Source: Bacillota bacterium (GTDB lineage Bacteria; Bacillota; Clostridia; Peptostreptococcales; Anaerovoracaceae). Taken from it: DNA of 35,734 nucleotides. Below, in pieces: positions 24,575 through 32,648 of this stretch. The notes beneath the pieces are model-generated. The model was not told the origin of the DNA. It was given only the letters and a program-made list of their open reading frames with translations, and did not search any database. The number at the start of each line of letters is the position of its first letter. Positions within the stretch are counted from its first letter, which is position 1. The stretch covers positions 1 to 35,734 of the forward strand of contig JAUNQD010000022.1 of assembly GCA_030536355.1 (NCBI GenBank), given 5' to 3'. The translations under genes were made by a program, and so were the position numbers.

Positions 24575-24720
24575 CAGCAAAGCTCATTTGAACCGAAAAA
24601 CAAAAAAATACAATTTTTTCAGGCTGAATTTTCCTGCAAGACACGATATATAGTACTCGAGCGCATCTATTCTACCTATATATGCTATTCTTCATGATCT
24701 ACAGCCTTCTTTTTTGTCAA
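24575..24720. other. AT-rich intergenic stretch upstream of the MraZ operator
   Basis: The 360-nt gap 24505-24864 holds the MraZ operator/promoter at one end and the sfsA terminator at 24721-24757. The remainder here is AT-rich with no credible open reading frame. A TTGACA at 24720-24715 (minus) has no -10 box at suitable distance. TATATA-rich patches near 24650 and 24678 could support weak additional promoters. I see no known RNA motif. Confidence 0.5.
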
Positions 24721-24757
24721 AAAAATAAAAAAGACCTTGTTTTTGCCACAAAGTCTT
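24721..24757 (-). terminator. Intrinsic terminator of sfsA
   Basis: On the minus strand a 10-bp stem (24748-24757 with 24731-24740, AAGACTTTGT/ACAAGGTCTT, one G-U pair) and a 7-nt loop are followed by TTTTTTATTTTTTT. It isolates sfsA from the dcw promoter downstream. Confidence 0.88.
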
Positions 24758-24864
24758 CTTTATCAACTTCTATACTTCTATAAAAAAGTCCTTAATTTTA
24801 AGTTTTATTGAATTGACTCCATAAGACTAAATTAACCATAGTGTAATTATGGAAAAAACGGAAT

Positions 24865-25587
24865 TTATAGAATAACATCAACTTGTCTATCAATCATCAA
24901 TACATCATCTGTCACTATACAATCATAAGCTAAAATATCTACGCCCTCTTCTCGGGCAATTTTTAGTGCTTCACCAAATTCCTTATGGGTTTCATAGTTT
25001 GGACTGAATGATTTGACTCCCTTCAACTGGATCACAAACACAATACATGCTCTATATCCTTCAGATACCGCCTTGATAAGTTCTTCTATATGCTTTATCC
25101 CCCGCTCCGTGGGAGCATCCGGAAAGCGCGCAGTGCCGTCCTTTTCAAGGGTCACACCTTTGACTTCTCCAAGCATTTTATTCCCCAGGCTATCTTCTGC
25201 ATAAAAATCAAGCCTGGAGTTCCCATATTTATACTCAGACTTAAAGTAGGCTACATCACTAAGGCCTGCAGGCAGCAACTTACCGCTTAGCATGGCTTCC
25301 TTGACTACCTTGTTGGGGGCTTGAGAGTCTATGTTGACCTGCATATATCCCTCAGGGATAAGTGAATTTGGCTTTCTCACGCCTATGAGTGAATATCTCA
25401 GCTTCCTTGTGCCCATCCTATCTATATGATCTTCCAGATATACTTGTGCTCCTTCATATAGCAGTTCTCTGAGTCTGCCTGTATTTTTGACATGGACTTT
25501 CTCTAGGATACCGTCTATTTCCACATTGGCAATGAATCTGTTGGGCCTGGATATGAACTTTCCCTCAATAATGTTTTCGTACTTCAT
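24865..25587 (-). CDS. sfsA: SfsA family DNA/RNA-binding protein
   Basis: A 240-residue SfsA homologue (named for a sugar fermentation stimulation phenotype in E. coli). An N-terminal OB-fold includes GKFISRPNRFIANVEIDG and HVKNTGRLRELL. It is followed by a PD-(D/E)XK-like nuclease-fold domain with RLDFYAEDSLGNKMLGEVKG and FPDAPTERGIKHIEEL. The biochemical function remains poorly defined. The gene stands alone, with its own terminator and a promoter whose -10 box ends six bases before the ATG. No ribosome binding site is present, so a leaderless mRNA is predicted. The N-terminus matches the usual family start, arguing against a later initiation codon. Confidence 0.95.
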   Translation of the reverse strand: MKYENIIEGKFISRPNRFIANVEIDGILEKVHVKNTGRLRELLYEGAQVYLEDHIDRMGTRKLRYSLIGVRKPNSLIPEGYMQVNIDSQAPNKVVKEAMLSGKLLPAGLSDVAYFKSEYKYGNSRLDFYAEDSLGNKMLGEVKGVTLEKDGTARFPDAPTERGIKHIEELIKAVSEGYRACIVFVIQLKGVKSFSPNYETHKEFGEALKIAREEGVDILAYDCIVTDDVLMIDRQVDVIL

Positions 25588-25593
25588 AGCTTT

Positions 25594-25621
25594 ATTATAA
25601 CAAATTTTATATATTTTTCAA
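25594..25621 (-). promoter_or_regulatory. sfsA promoter, predicted leaderless start
   Basis: On the minus strand TTGAAA (25621-25616), 16 bases, then TATAAT (25599-25594). Only six bases, AAAGCT, separate the -10 box from the ATG, so the likely transcription start coincides with the A of the start codon. The -35 box lies 7 bp from the -35 box of the divergent operon. Confidence 0.8.
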
Positions 25622-25628
25622 AACCATC

Positions 25629-25657
25629 TTGAAAGGCAATGACTTAAAGTGTAGAAT
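25629..25657 (+). promoter_or_regulatory. Promoter of the lipoprotein-lgt-SDR operon
   Basis: TTGAAA (25629-25634), 17 bases, TAGAAT (25652-25657). The expected start is near 25664, leaving a leader of about 37 nt with AGGAG before the ATG at 25701. It is back-to-back with the sfsA promoter. Confidence 0.75.
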
Positions 25658-25700
25658 GGCCTTGAAAGCTATATTTTTGAACCTTTTTAGGAGACGCATT

Positions 25701-26183
25701 ATGAAAAGGGCAATTAGAATTTCATTGATGGCTGCAGCTATTTGTGTATTGACACTGATGCTTTTTGTCGGCTGCGGCAATAAGTCCGGAAGTACTATAG
25801 ATGAACCTGAAATAACTGCTGAATATCTTATCGAAGATTACTCTCAGCAGCTGATAACAGATGGTGGAGAAACCATGAACGGTTCGATCGTCATGGTAAA
25901 GAGCAATGGTACGTACAGCCTGGATTTCGCTGAACTGGAAGTTGTCCCAAGTTCATATGATGACGATGGTTATTATCTGGCCAACACAAACATCTATAAA
26001 GCTGCAACTCTCGGATCCGATGCCAGGATAGTTCTGCTGGATGACGACGTTCCTGTAGTTTCCAATGCAGATGAACTGATCGATGAGAACGATGATGATA
26101 CTCTGTATGCTGTTTATTTCCTTGGTTCCTCAGCTGAACTTATCATAGAATTGGATCCTGAAAATATGATCGTAGGAGAATAA
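25701..26183 (+). CDS. Small putative lipoprotein
   Basis: 160 residues from the ATG at 25701. A basic N-terminus (MKRAIRIS), a hydrophobic stretch and a lipobox-like FVGC give a predicted lipidated Cys near residue 25. The mature part is acidic (many Asp/Glu, SYDDDGYY, ENDDDT) and beta-rich, with no domain I recognise. A longer frame opening at 25629 is rejected because it begins in the -35 box and lacks a ribosome binding site, whereas AGGAG sits before 25701. It is followed after 2 nt by lgt, the enzyme that would attach its lipid. Confidence 0.82.
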   Translation: MKRAIRISLMAAAICVLTLMLFVGCGNKSGSTIDEPEITAEYLIEDYSQQLITDGGETMNGSIVMVKSNGTYSLDFAELEVVPSSYDDDGYYLANTNIYKAATLGSDARIVLLDDDVPVVSNADELIDENDDDTLYAVYFLGSSAELIIELDPENMIVGE

Positions 26184-26185
26184 GT

Positions 26186-26956
26186 ATGCCAGTACCCCAG
26201 CCGGTAGCTTTTACAATATTCAATATCGATATCATGTGGTACGCCATCCTCATCACCACAGGGATGATCCTGGCTGTACTTATATCATGCAAAAGAGCAC
26301 CTAAACATGAGCTTGACTCAGATCAGGTGCTTAATTTTGTTATAATCTGTATTCCAACGGCCATAATAGGAGCAAGGCTTTATTATATTGTTTTCAACTG
26401 GTCATGGTATGCAGGCGATCTCATGAAGATGATCAACATCCGCGAAGGTGGTCTTGCCATCCACGGAGGGCTCCTCTTCGGATTCGGAGCAGCTGCCATC
26501 TTGTGTTATTTTTGGAAAGTGCGCCCGCTCAATGTTCTTGATCTTGTGGCTCCGACAGTGGCTTTAGCCCAGTCCATAGGAAGATGGGGAAATTACTTCA
26601 ACTCGGAAGCGCACGGCGGTCCTACAGACCTTCCTTGGGCAGTTATGATCGACGGTGTCCCTTGCCACCCAACATTTCTATATGAATCCATTTGGTGTTT
26701 CATTCTGTTCTTCGTGCTTATCTACGTGGATAACAGACGAAAATTCGAAGGACAGACCATACTGTTATACGGCATGCTCTATTCAGTGGAACGCTTCTTC
26801 GTTGAAGGCCTTCGTACAGATTCTCTGATGATAGGCCCTTTAAGACAAGCACAGGTCATAAGCATTGCGATCATCATAGTTTGTCTGATTGCCTATATCT
26901 TGCTTTTAAAGCAAAACAAAGAAAAAACTGATAATAAGTCACATTATGATAGATAA
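26186..26956 (+). CDS. lgt: Prolipoprotein diacylglyceryl transferase Lgt
   Basis: A 256-residue integral membrane enzyme with about seven helices. It moves diacylglycerol from phosphatidylglycerol to the lipobox Cys of prelipoproteins. Signature elements are HGG at 93-95 (EGGLAIHGGLLFGF), the Lgt motif GRWGNYFNSEAHGGP around 132-145 and CHPTFLYESIW. The C-terminal YGMLYSVERFFVEGLRTDSL carries the conserved Glu-Arg segment. Its GGAG lies in the final codons of the upstream lipoprotein gene (2-nt gap), so the two are co-translated. Four lipoprotein genes lie within 8 kb. Confidence 0.98.
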   Translation: MPVPQPVAFTIFNIDIMWYAILITTGMILAVLISCKRAPKHELDSDQVLNFVIICIPTAIIGARLYYIVFNWSWYAGDLMKMINIREGGLAIHGGLLFGFGAAAILCYFWKVRPLNVLDLVAPTVALAQSIGRWGNYFNSEAHGGPTDLPWAVMIDGVPCHPTFLYESIWCFILFFVLIYVDNRRKFEGQTILLYGMLYSVERFFVEGLRTDSLMIGPLRQAQVISIAIIIVCLIAYILLLKQNKEKTDNKSHYDR

Positions 26957-26968
26957 ATGGAGAGAAAA

Positions 26969-27724
26969 ATGAAAATTGCAGTAGTAACAGGTGCATCATC
27001 CGGCATCGGTGCCGAATTCGTTAGGCAACTGGATAATGCCGAGCACTTTGATGAAATATGGGTGATCGCAAGACGCCTCGAAAGGCTCGAACAGATAGAA
27101 GCTAATGCCAAGATCAGACCATTGGCCCTCGACCTTACGGAGCAGTGCTCTTTTGACGAATATGAGAGTCTGCTGGAAGAACTAAAACCTGAAATAGCTG
27201 TGCTTGTCAATGCCAGCGGCTATGGATACTTCAGAGCTTTTCTCGAAGACCCTCTGGAAAAGCAGCTGGATATGATCGATCTGAACAATAAAGCGCTAAC
27301 AGCAATGACATATATCAGCCTTAAATACATGAAAGCAGGCAGCAGGATATATAATATGGGATCCATGTCATCGATCCAGCCTGTACCGTATATCAATGTC
27401 TATGCCGCTACCAAGGCTTATGTCCTCAGTTTCTCAAGAGCACTCAATGTTGAGCTGAAACACCGCGGTATCAAGGTGATGGCAGTTTGTCCTTACTGGG
27501 TACAGACGGAGTTTTTCAACATTGCCATCAACGATGACACAGTAAATAAATTCGGCAAGATATATACACCTGAAGAAGTCGTGACAAAAGCCTTAAAAGA
27601 CATGAAAAAAGGCCGCGACGTTTCGTTCTGCGGCCTGAATACTAAACTTCAAAGGCTAGGTGTCAAACTGATGCCCCATAATCTCGTGATGAAGATATGG
27701 TGCAAACAGCAAGGTATCAAGTAA
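26969..27724 (+). CDS. Short-chain dehydrogenase/reductase
   Basis: A Rossmann-fold oxidoreductase of 251 residues. The NAD(P)-binding TGASSGIG is at 7-14, the structural NASGYG motif follows, and the catalytic Ser is in NMGSMSSIQPVPYINVYAATK, with the YAATK motif supplying Tyr and Lys. The substrate is unknown. It resembles the classical YqjQ/DltE-type SDRs. I chose the ATG at 26969, which has GGAG seven bases upstream, over the in-frame ATG at 26957, which has none. The gene starts 12 nt after lgt and its 3' end overlaps the convergent gene by 8 bases. Confidence 0.93.
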   Translation: MKIAVVTGASSGIGAEFVRQLDNAEHFDEIWVIARRLERLEQIEANAKIRPLALDLTEQCSFDEYESLLEELKPEIAVLVNASGYGYFRAFLEDPLEKQLDMIDLNNKALTAMTYISLKYMKAGSRIYNMGSMSSIQPVPYINVYAATKAYVLSFSRALNVELKHRGIKVMAVCPYWVQTEFFNIAINDDTVNKFGKIYTPEEVVTKALKDMKKGRDVSFCGLNTKLQRLGVKLMPHNLVMKIWCKQQGIK

Positions 27725-28292
27725 GAAGGATCTCTTCTATCGTCCTTGATGATAATATTTCTTCAAACAAGACATATCTGATCGAGTCCATATCATTATT
27801 AATGATGGGCTCGATTTTTTCTATGGTCAGACCCATATCACCATAAATGAAGTCATAAAATCTTCTTGTCAATTTCCTGGCTACTACCATGGCCTGAGCA
27901 TATTTATCCATATAAATGTGCCCGTTCCATATATTCTGTTTGGCATCGTTCCATCCGAAAACAAGTGCTTCAAGAATAGCCGACAATTCTGCCTTGATTT
28001 GTTTTTGTACAGCATCATCGTCATACTGTTCCTGAATATGATCTATACGGTCCATTACAGAGCCTGCAGATATGCTTCCGCTGCCTCCTGTCATGATGTC
28101 CATATAGAGTTTGTTATACTCATCTCTCAGCCCTGCCTCTCCTACTATATCCATAGCATCGGGATGCTCTGCTGCATAAGCAGTCAGCTTGCTTTCAAGT
28201 GCTCTTACTTTTGACAGCATCTCACCTTCCGGTCCCAGAACATAGAGAGCCTGCATATTGGCGTCAATGATCATCCTCATAACATCCATCAT
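27717..28292 (-). CDS. Uncharacterised helical protein (191 aa)
   Basis: I do not recognise this protein. It is 191 residues, soluble and almost wholly helical by composition, with no signal peptide, Cys cluster or catalytic motif. Features include LSKVRALESKLTAYAAEHPD near the N-terminus, a Gly/Ser linker TGGSGSISAGS near residue 70 and a conserved-looking aromatic core ALVFGWNDAKQNIWNGHIYM. The ATG overlaps the stop of the 113-residue gene by four bases (28289-28292), so they are translationally coupled. It is the last gene of the minus-strand cluster, and its 3' coding region contains the terminator of the convergent plus-strand operon. Confidence 0.78.
   Translation of the reverse strand: MMDVMRMIIDANMQALYVLGPEGEMLSKVRALESKLTAYAAEHPDAMDIVGEAGLRDEYNKLYMDIMTGGSGSISAGSVMDRIDHIQEQYDDDAVQKQIKAELSAILEALVFGWNDAKQNIWNGHIYMDKYAQAMVVARKLTRRFYDFIYGDMGLTIEKIEPIINNDMDSIRYVLFEEILSSRTIEEILLT
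27781..27820 (+). terminator. Intrinsic terminator of the lipoprotein-lgt-SDR operon
   Basis: On the plus strand ATCGAGTCC pairs with GGGCTCGAT (one T-G pair). After a 2-nt bulge ATCATT pairs with AATGAT across a 3-nt loop, and TTTTTT follows. It lies 57 nt past the SDR stop codon but inside the coding sequence of the opposing 191-residue protein. Confidence 0.85.
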
Positions 28293-28630
28293 CTTATCAG
28301 CTCCTTCTTATGTTCTTTTACCCATTCGGCTATGCGTATCTGCTGGTCCACGATATCCGACATATCATCTTTATCATCATATCCATGATCCATAAACTCA
28401 TGGACAAATTCAATGAATGATTTCATGCCATCATCCGTCAGCATCAATAATTTCTGCAAGCTGCCATCTTCAGCATACGCATCAAATGATATGCCTGATG
28501 ACTGAAGCTCATTCAGAGCTTCAGTCATATCGGCAGATGCATCATTTCTATATTGACTTTGAGGATTGAGTCGGATATTTACATACCCTCTGAACAGTTT
28601 GCCTAAAGTTTCTTTATGATCATATGTCAT
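28289..28630 (-). CDS. Uncharacterised small acidic protein (113 aa)
   Basis: Not recognised. A 113-residue soluble protein, acidic in the C-terminal half (DHGYDDKDDMSDIVD), with predicted helices and no signal peptide or metal-binding cysteines. The start ATG has an excellent GCAGGAGGA ribosome binding site. It lies 33 nt downstream of the DUF4428 gene and overlaps the following 191-residue gene by four bases, so the pair probably acts together. Function unknown. Confidence 0.78.
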   Translation of the reverse strand: MTYDHKETLGKLFRGYVNIRLNPQSQYRNDASADMTEALNELQSSGISFDAYAEDGSLQKLLMLTDDGMKSFIEFVHEFMDHGYDDKDDMSDIVDQQIRIAEWVKEHKKELIR

Positions 28631-28663
28631 GATCTTCCTCCTGCTTATATGTCGATTTTTCTA

Positions 28664-29380
28664 TCAACCGATTGCTCCGCCGCAGTATTCGCACTTGCCA
28701 TTTGCATCAGGGATAACAGTTGCTCCGCAAAGAGGGCACTGCACTGCCTGCTTAGGCTTAGCTGCTTCTACAGCTGCATTTCTGGCTTCGCTGCGTATGG
28801 ATGTAAGTGCTTCTCTTATCTCTTCACATGCCAACTCAGCCTGTCTGTATTCTGCTGAGAATCTTTCTACATCTCCGCTTTCCACCATGATTTCAACTTC
28901 TTTGAACCAAGGACTGTTTACGTTGACTATGACTCTGAAATCGTATGTACGTTCATATCTAGGTGGATCATAGCTTTCTTCCTCGCCATCAGGACCTTCT
29001 CTAAATATCTCATGCTCATTTTCATCGATATCCACCATACAGCCTGTGATCTGAGAGAATTCCAAAACATCAGGGTTTTCTTCTCTAAAGTCTCTCATTC
29101 TGGAAACGAGAACTTGACCTTTGTCTTCATCTATATAAACTTTGTTTTCAAGACCAAGAACTTTTGTAGGACTAAAAGCTGCCACTTTCTCTTTGTTTTC
29201 TTCACGATACTGCAGATGTTCTTTCATCTCTGCCACACTGTAGCCTTTGCGGCCTGTAAGCCACGGGCTCATTTTCTTAGCACAATCTTTGCACATATTG
29301 CCGTCTTCCAGCTTACGATTTCCCAACAGTCCTATTTTATCTCCGCAAATATCACAGTATTTCTTATCAAATAAACCCAT
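28664..29380 (-). CDS. DUF4428-type zinc-ribbon protein
   Basis: A 238-residue soluble protein. The N-terminal about 45 residues carry two CxxC pairs (KKYCDICGDKIGLLGNRKL and MCKDCAKKM), matching the DUF4428 zinc-binding module. The middle (about 65-170) is a beta-rich region like those that follow DUF4428 in other proteins. A helical segment (about 175-210) leads to a second zinc ribbon, VQCPLCGATVIPDANGKCEY, with CxxC twice. The role is unknown. The presence of ribbons here and in the SPFH protein two genes upstream suggests shared partners. AAAGGAG precedes the ATG. Confidence 0.85.
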   Translation of the reverse strand: MGLFDKKYCDICGDKIGLLGNRKLEDGNMCKDCAKKMSPWLTGRKGYSVAEMKEHLQYREENKEKVAAFSPTKVLGLENKVYIDEDKGQVLVSRMRDFREENPDVLEFSQITGCMVDIDENEHEIFREGPDGEEESYDPPRYERTYDFRVIVNVNSPWFKEVEIMVESGDVERFSAEYRQAELACEEIREALTSIRSEARNAAVEAAKPKQAVQCPLCGATVIPDANGKCEYCGGAIG

Positions 29381-29430
29381 CTTATTCTCCTTTCATTATA
29401 GCCCAAATACGATCAGTATGGTCACTTTTA

Positions 29431-30780
29431 TTAGAATCCGATCTTGAAGTTTTCACCTTCTTCATCGAATGCAGCATGTCTCAAATACATCTCACCGGTA
29501 GAGTCTGACATTATCTTGACTTCACCGTTACTTGATCTTACTTCAAGGACAAGACCCATCGCATTGGTTTCATTCAGTTTGTTCCAATCTTCAAGAGCAA
29601 AAGCAGGATATCCACCTGTACCAAATATGATCTTACCGTTTTCAATGAAGAACTCACTGTTGCTCATGGTTCCCGGTGCCTTATCCAGCTTACCTGAATA
29701 GAGGTCCAGACGGCAGAATACATAAGCCTCTTCACCTGCAGCTTCTGTATAGTATAAGTAATCTCCGCAAATCACAGGACTATGTGAAACTACGTTTGTC
29801 AGCTTATAATCTTTAGCTGCTTTCAAGTCATACATGTGGATGGATTCACCGTCGGGATCATCCTGATAGATCACCATACCGTTAGGCAGTACATATACGT
29901 AGTACATATCCTTCTTATCTATCTCTGTCTTCTTATCCTTACCTTTCATATCCACACTGCAGAGAGTGTAGTTTTCATCAGTGAAGTATATCCTGTCACC
30001 ATATACCTGAACGTAGTCACACGCACCTTTATATACAGTTTCATACTCTGAATCTCCTGCTTCAACCTTGATGATCTCTGCATTACCAAGGGCTCCGTAT
30101 ATATATCCGTCATGCTCTGTAAGAGTCGATGCTCTTACGCCTTTTGCCATGACAGCTCTGTCACCTACTCCGTCTTTCTTGACTTTAGCAGCTGAGAAAG
30201 AACCATCCTCCCATGTATTTCCTCCGAAGGAACCATACAGCATATCATCTACTACTATGGATTCTCCCCATGCCATAAAGCTGCTCATTTCAATGACTTC
30301 TTCGTCGGTCAGCTGCAGATCCCATCCATCTATCAATACTGATGTTTTACCAAGATATTTGAAGGTGAATGACATTTTCATATCGCCTTCTTTTGATTCT
30401 ACTGACAACTGATTATCTGCCAAAACAGCAGTCATCGGTGCGCCTGCATCATCACCAGTTACTGTCAAAGTGTATCCTTTATCTGCTTCCACCCATGTCA
30501 GAGGTAAAGCTTCTTCCAGCAGCAGCATCTGGCCTGTTCCATCGGCATAGGCTGTCAGATGTGCCAGCTTCTCGACCTTAGCACCGAACAATTCTTCCAA
30601 ATCATCCTTAGCCATCTCTGCATCGCCTTCAGTCATAGTCATGTCGATGCATTCCCAATCACCTGCTACAGATTCTGCCACAGGAGCTTCAGCTTCCGGC
30701 GCTTCACCGCCTCCACCGCAGCCTGCCATTCCCAGGCATAATACTACAGACAGAAACATCATAAGCAATATTTTTTTCAT
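29431..30780 (-). CDS. Large lipoprotein with repeat-rich, propeller-like domain
   Basis: 449 residues. A classical lipoprotein signal (MKKILLMMFLSVVLCLGMAGC) has its lipobox Cys at 21, followed by a Gly/Glu/Ala-rich flexible tether. Residues about 40-165 look like a beta-sandwich. Residues about 170-420 contain repeated aromatic beta units of the kind HDGYIYGALG, YGDRIYFTDENYTLCSVD and CGDYLYYTEAAG, typical of DUF5050-like beta propellers. It is expected on the outer face of the membrane. No enzymatic motif is seen. It lies 41 nt after the SPFH gene and is preceded by AAGGAGG. Confidence 0.85.
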   Translation of the reverse strand: MKKILLMMFLSVVLCLGMAGCGGGGEAPEAEAPVAESVAGDWECIDMTMTEGDAEMAKDDLEELFGAKVEKLAHLTAYADGTGQMLLLEEALPLTWVEADKGYTLTVTGDDAGAPMTAVLADNQLSVESKEGDMKMSFTFKYLGKTSVLIDGWDLQLTDEEVIEMSSFMAWGESIVVDDMLYGSFGGNTWEDGSFSAAKVKKDGVGDRAVMAKGVRASTLTEHDGYIYGALGNAEIIKVEAGDSEYETVYKGACDYVQVYGDRIYFTDENYTLCSVDMKGKDKKTEIDKKDMYYVYVLPNGMVIYQDDPDGESIHMYDLKAAKDYKLTNVVSHSPVICGDYLYYTEAAGEEAYVFCRLDLYSGKLDKAPGTMSNSEFFIENGKIIFGTGGYPAFALEDWNKLNETNAMGLVLEVRSSNGEVKIMSDSTGEMYLRHAAFDEEGENFKIGF

Positions 30781-30821
30781 ATCTATCCTCCTTTTTTAAT
30801 CATCTATATCTATAATTCTCG

Positions 30822-32159
30822 CTATTTCTTATCGTTATCATCGAATATGTCTCCGCATTCAGGACAGAATTTCGGAGGATTCTGAGGATCATCAGGCTGC
30901 CAGCCGCACTTATCACATTGATACAAAGGTGCACCTTCAGGTTTTTTAGCTCCGCATTCTGCGCAGAACTTTCCTCTGTTCACTGCTCCGCAGCTGCATG
31001 TCCATCCCTCTGCAGGTACAGGTTTAGGACTTCCGCATTCAGGGCAGAATTTGCCTGCTGCCTGCGCTCCGCACTGACACTGCCAAGTATTAGGTGCCGG
31101 TGCTGCCTGTGCCTGCTGCATCGATGCCTGTGCCTGTTGCTGCTGCATTGCCGCCTGCTGATTCTGCTGACCCATAGCAAAGAGGTTCTGAGTGTTCATG
31201 GCTCCTCCTGCCTGATTGGCCATACCAAGACCCATGAATCCCATCATGGCTCCGCTTTCATTGGCTGCTGCTGCCTTCATGGCATCCGCCTGTGCACCTA
31301 CCAGCGCCGCTGCTGCCATCGATGGGTCTCTCATAACTGCAGACTTCTGCAGATCCTTGATCATCTGTTCATCTTCTTCCGATGCTTTCACGGAATTCAC
31401 TCCGAATGATACTATCTGCAGCCCTCTAAGTTCAGCCCATTTGGCTGAAAGGATATCGTTAAGAGCATCTGCTATCTCTGTAGTATGTCCCGGTATAGCA
31501 CTGTAACGAACTCCCATTTCCGATATTCTCGCAAATGCCGGCTGCAATGCTGTGAGAAGCTCTGATTTCAGCATGCTGTCAATCTCAGTTCTCGGATACT
31601 CATCATCCACGTTTCCGCAAACATTGGTATAAAACAACATAGGATTAACGATCTTATATGAATATTCGCCGTTACATCTGATGGATATATCGATATCCAG
31701 ACCTATGTTGCGGTCTACAACTCTGAATGGTACAGGATTGGCAGTCCCGTATTTATTGCCTATTATTTCTTTAGTGTTAAAATAGTATATTCTCTGATCT
31801 CTTCCTGCAGCTCCACCGAATTTAAAACGTTCCCACGCATCCTTTGCCGCACCTTTGAGACCTTCTTTAAGGTCGCCGGTGAATACAGAAGGCGATGCAC
31901 TACTGTCGTATGTAAATACTCCCGGCTCAGCACAGAGTTCCACTATCTGACCCTGTTCTACGATCATCATACACTGACCGTCTGCCACTGCGATCCCGGA
32001 TCCATCAGTTATGATGTTGCCGCCACCCCCTGAATTCGTCTTGTTCTTTCCCTTTACTACCAATACATCAGCATCTATGGCATCACAGTAAAAATAATCT
32101 TTCCATTGATCCGCCAGTGTACCGCCTATAGCTCCTGCCGCTGCTTTGATAAGTCCCAT
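30822..32159 (-). CDS. SPFH-domain protein with three C-terminal zinc ribbons (YdjI-like)
   Basis: A 445-residue cytoplasmic protein. Residues about 20-280 form the SPFH/band 7-like region of the 'virion core protein' group, which includes B. subtilis YdjI (for example CMMIVEQGQIVELCAEPGVF and PVPFRVVDRNIGLDIDISIR). A Met/Ala/Gln-rich linker (about 285-355) follows. Three zinc ribbons at about 359-376, 386-403 and 412-436, each CxC or CxxC then CxxC, end the protein. Homologues gather at membranes under envelope stress with PspA-type proteins, but no pspA gene is seen here. It sits between lipoprotein genes in one apparent operon. Confidence 0.9.
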   Translation of the reverse strand: MGLIKAAAGAIGGTLADQWKDYFYCDAIDADVLVVKGKNKTNSGGGGNIITDGSGIAVADGQCMMIVEQGQIVELCAEPGVFTYDSSASPSVFTGDLKEGLKGAAKDAWERFKFGGAAGRDQRIYYFNTKEIIGNKYGTANPVPFRVVDRNIGLDIDISIRCNGEYSYKIVNPMLFYTNVCGNVDDEYPRTEIDSMLKSELLTALQPAFARISEMGVRYSAIPGHTTEIADALNDILSAKWAELRGLQIVSFGVNSVKASEEDEQMIKDLQKSAVMRDPSMAAAALVGAQADAMKAAAANESGAMMGFMGLGMANQAGGAMNTQNLFAMGQQNQQAAMQQQQAQASMQQAQAAPAPNTWQCQCGAQAAGKFCPECGSPKPVPAEGWTCSCGAVNRGKFCAECGAKKPEGAPLYQCDKCGWQPDDPQNPPKFCPECGDIFDDNDKK

Positions 32160-32197
32160 ACTATTGCTCCTTCCTGCTTAAATATAATGTTATAGTT

Positions 32198-32647
32198 TTA
32201 AACTTCCGTATAATCTATGCCTTGTGATACATAACTGTAGTAAATCAATTTTCCTGTTTCCTTGTCCACCTTGAAAGAAACAGCTACAGAGACTGTACTA
32301 TCAAGCCATTCTTCATCAGAAAACCATGCGTAAGTCTTATATGTTATCCCGTCATCGATCACATCACATTTCTCATAATAGAGGCCCTCTTCCCCAAATG
32401 CCTGGGCCACTTCCTCATACGTTGCCGGTGGTTCTGCCCAATTTGTATTGCTTACAAATGCGAACCCTTTTTTAAACTGTTCGAACGGTATCATCTGTGC
32501 ACCCTTGGGCAATTCGGCAAGATTCACTGTATCTGCTGTCTTGGGATCCCACTGCATATCTGTTCCGTCCCCATCTGCAGGCTCGCCGCATGATGCTAAA
32601 GTGAACACTATCATTACAAAAAATATCAATGCTATTATCTTTTTCAT
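32198..32647 (-). CDS. Small putative lipoprotein
   Basis: 149 residues from the ATG at 32647. The signal peptide ends with lipobox LASC (MKKIIALIFFVMIVFTLASC), followed by a flexible acidic segment and a small alpha/beta domain ending YYSYVSQGIDYTEV. No known domain is recognised. An in-frame ATG at 32659 has no ribosome binding site and would overlap the previous gene. The ATG at 32647 has GGTGA upstream and follows that gene's stop codon by one base. It resembles the upstream lipoprotein in size and layout, perhaps through an old duplication. Confidence 0.85.
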   Translation of the reverse strand: MKKIIALIFFVMIVFTLASCGEPADGDGTDMQWDPKTADTVNLAELPKGAQMIPFEQFKKGFAFVSNTNWAEPPATYEEVAQAFGEEGLYYEKCDVIDDGITYKTYAWFSDEEWLDSTVSVAVSFKVDKETGKLIYYSYVSQGIDYTEV

Positions 32648-32648
32648 C

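Noticed and set aside
24715..24720. TTGACA on the minus strand upstream of mraZ as a -35 box
   Set aside because: No -10-like hexamer occurs 16-18 bases downstream. It overlaps the T tract of the sfsA terminator.
25629..25700. N-terminal extension of the small lipoprotein from TTG at 25629
   Set aside because: The TTG is part of the -35 box and upstream of the predicted transcript start. The extension would also spoil the lipoprotein signal.
30918..31409. Cys-rich plus-strand open frame opposite the SPFH gene
   Set aside because: The cysteines arise from the complement of the Gln/Ala linker (gca/cag repeats) and zinc-ribbon codons. No start signals are seen.
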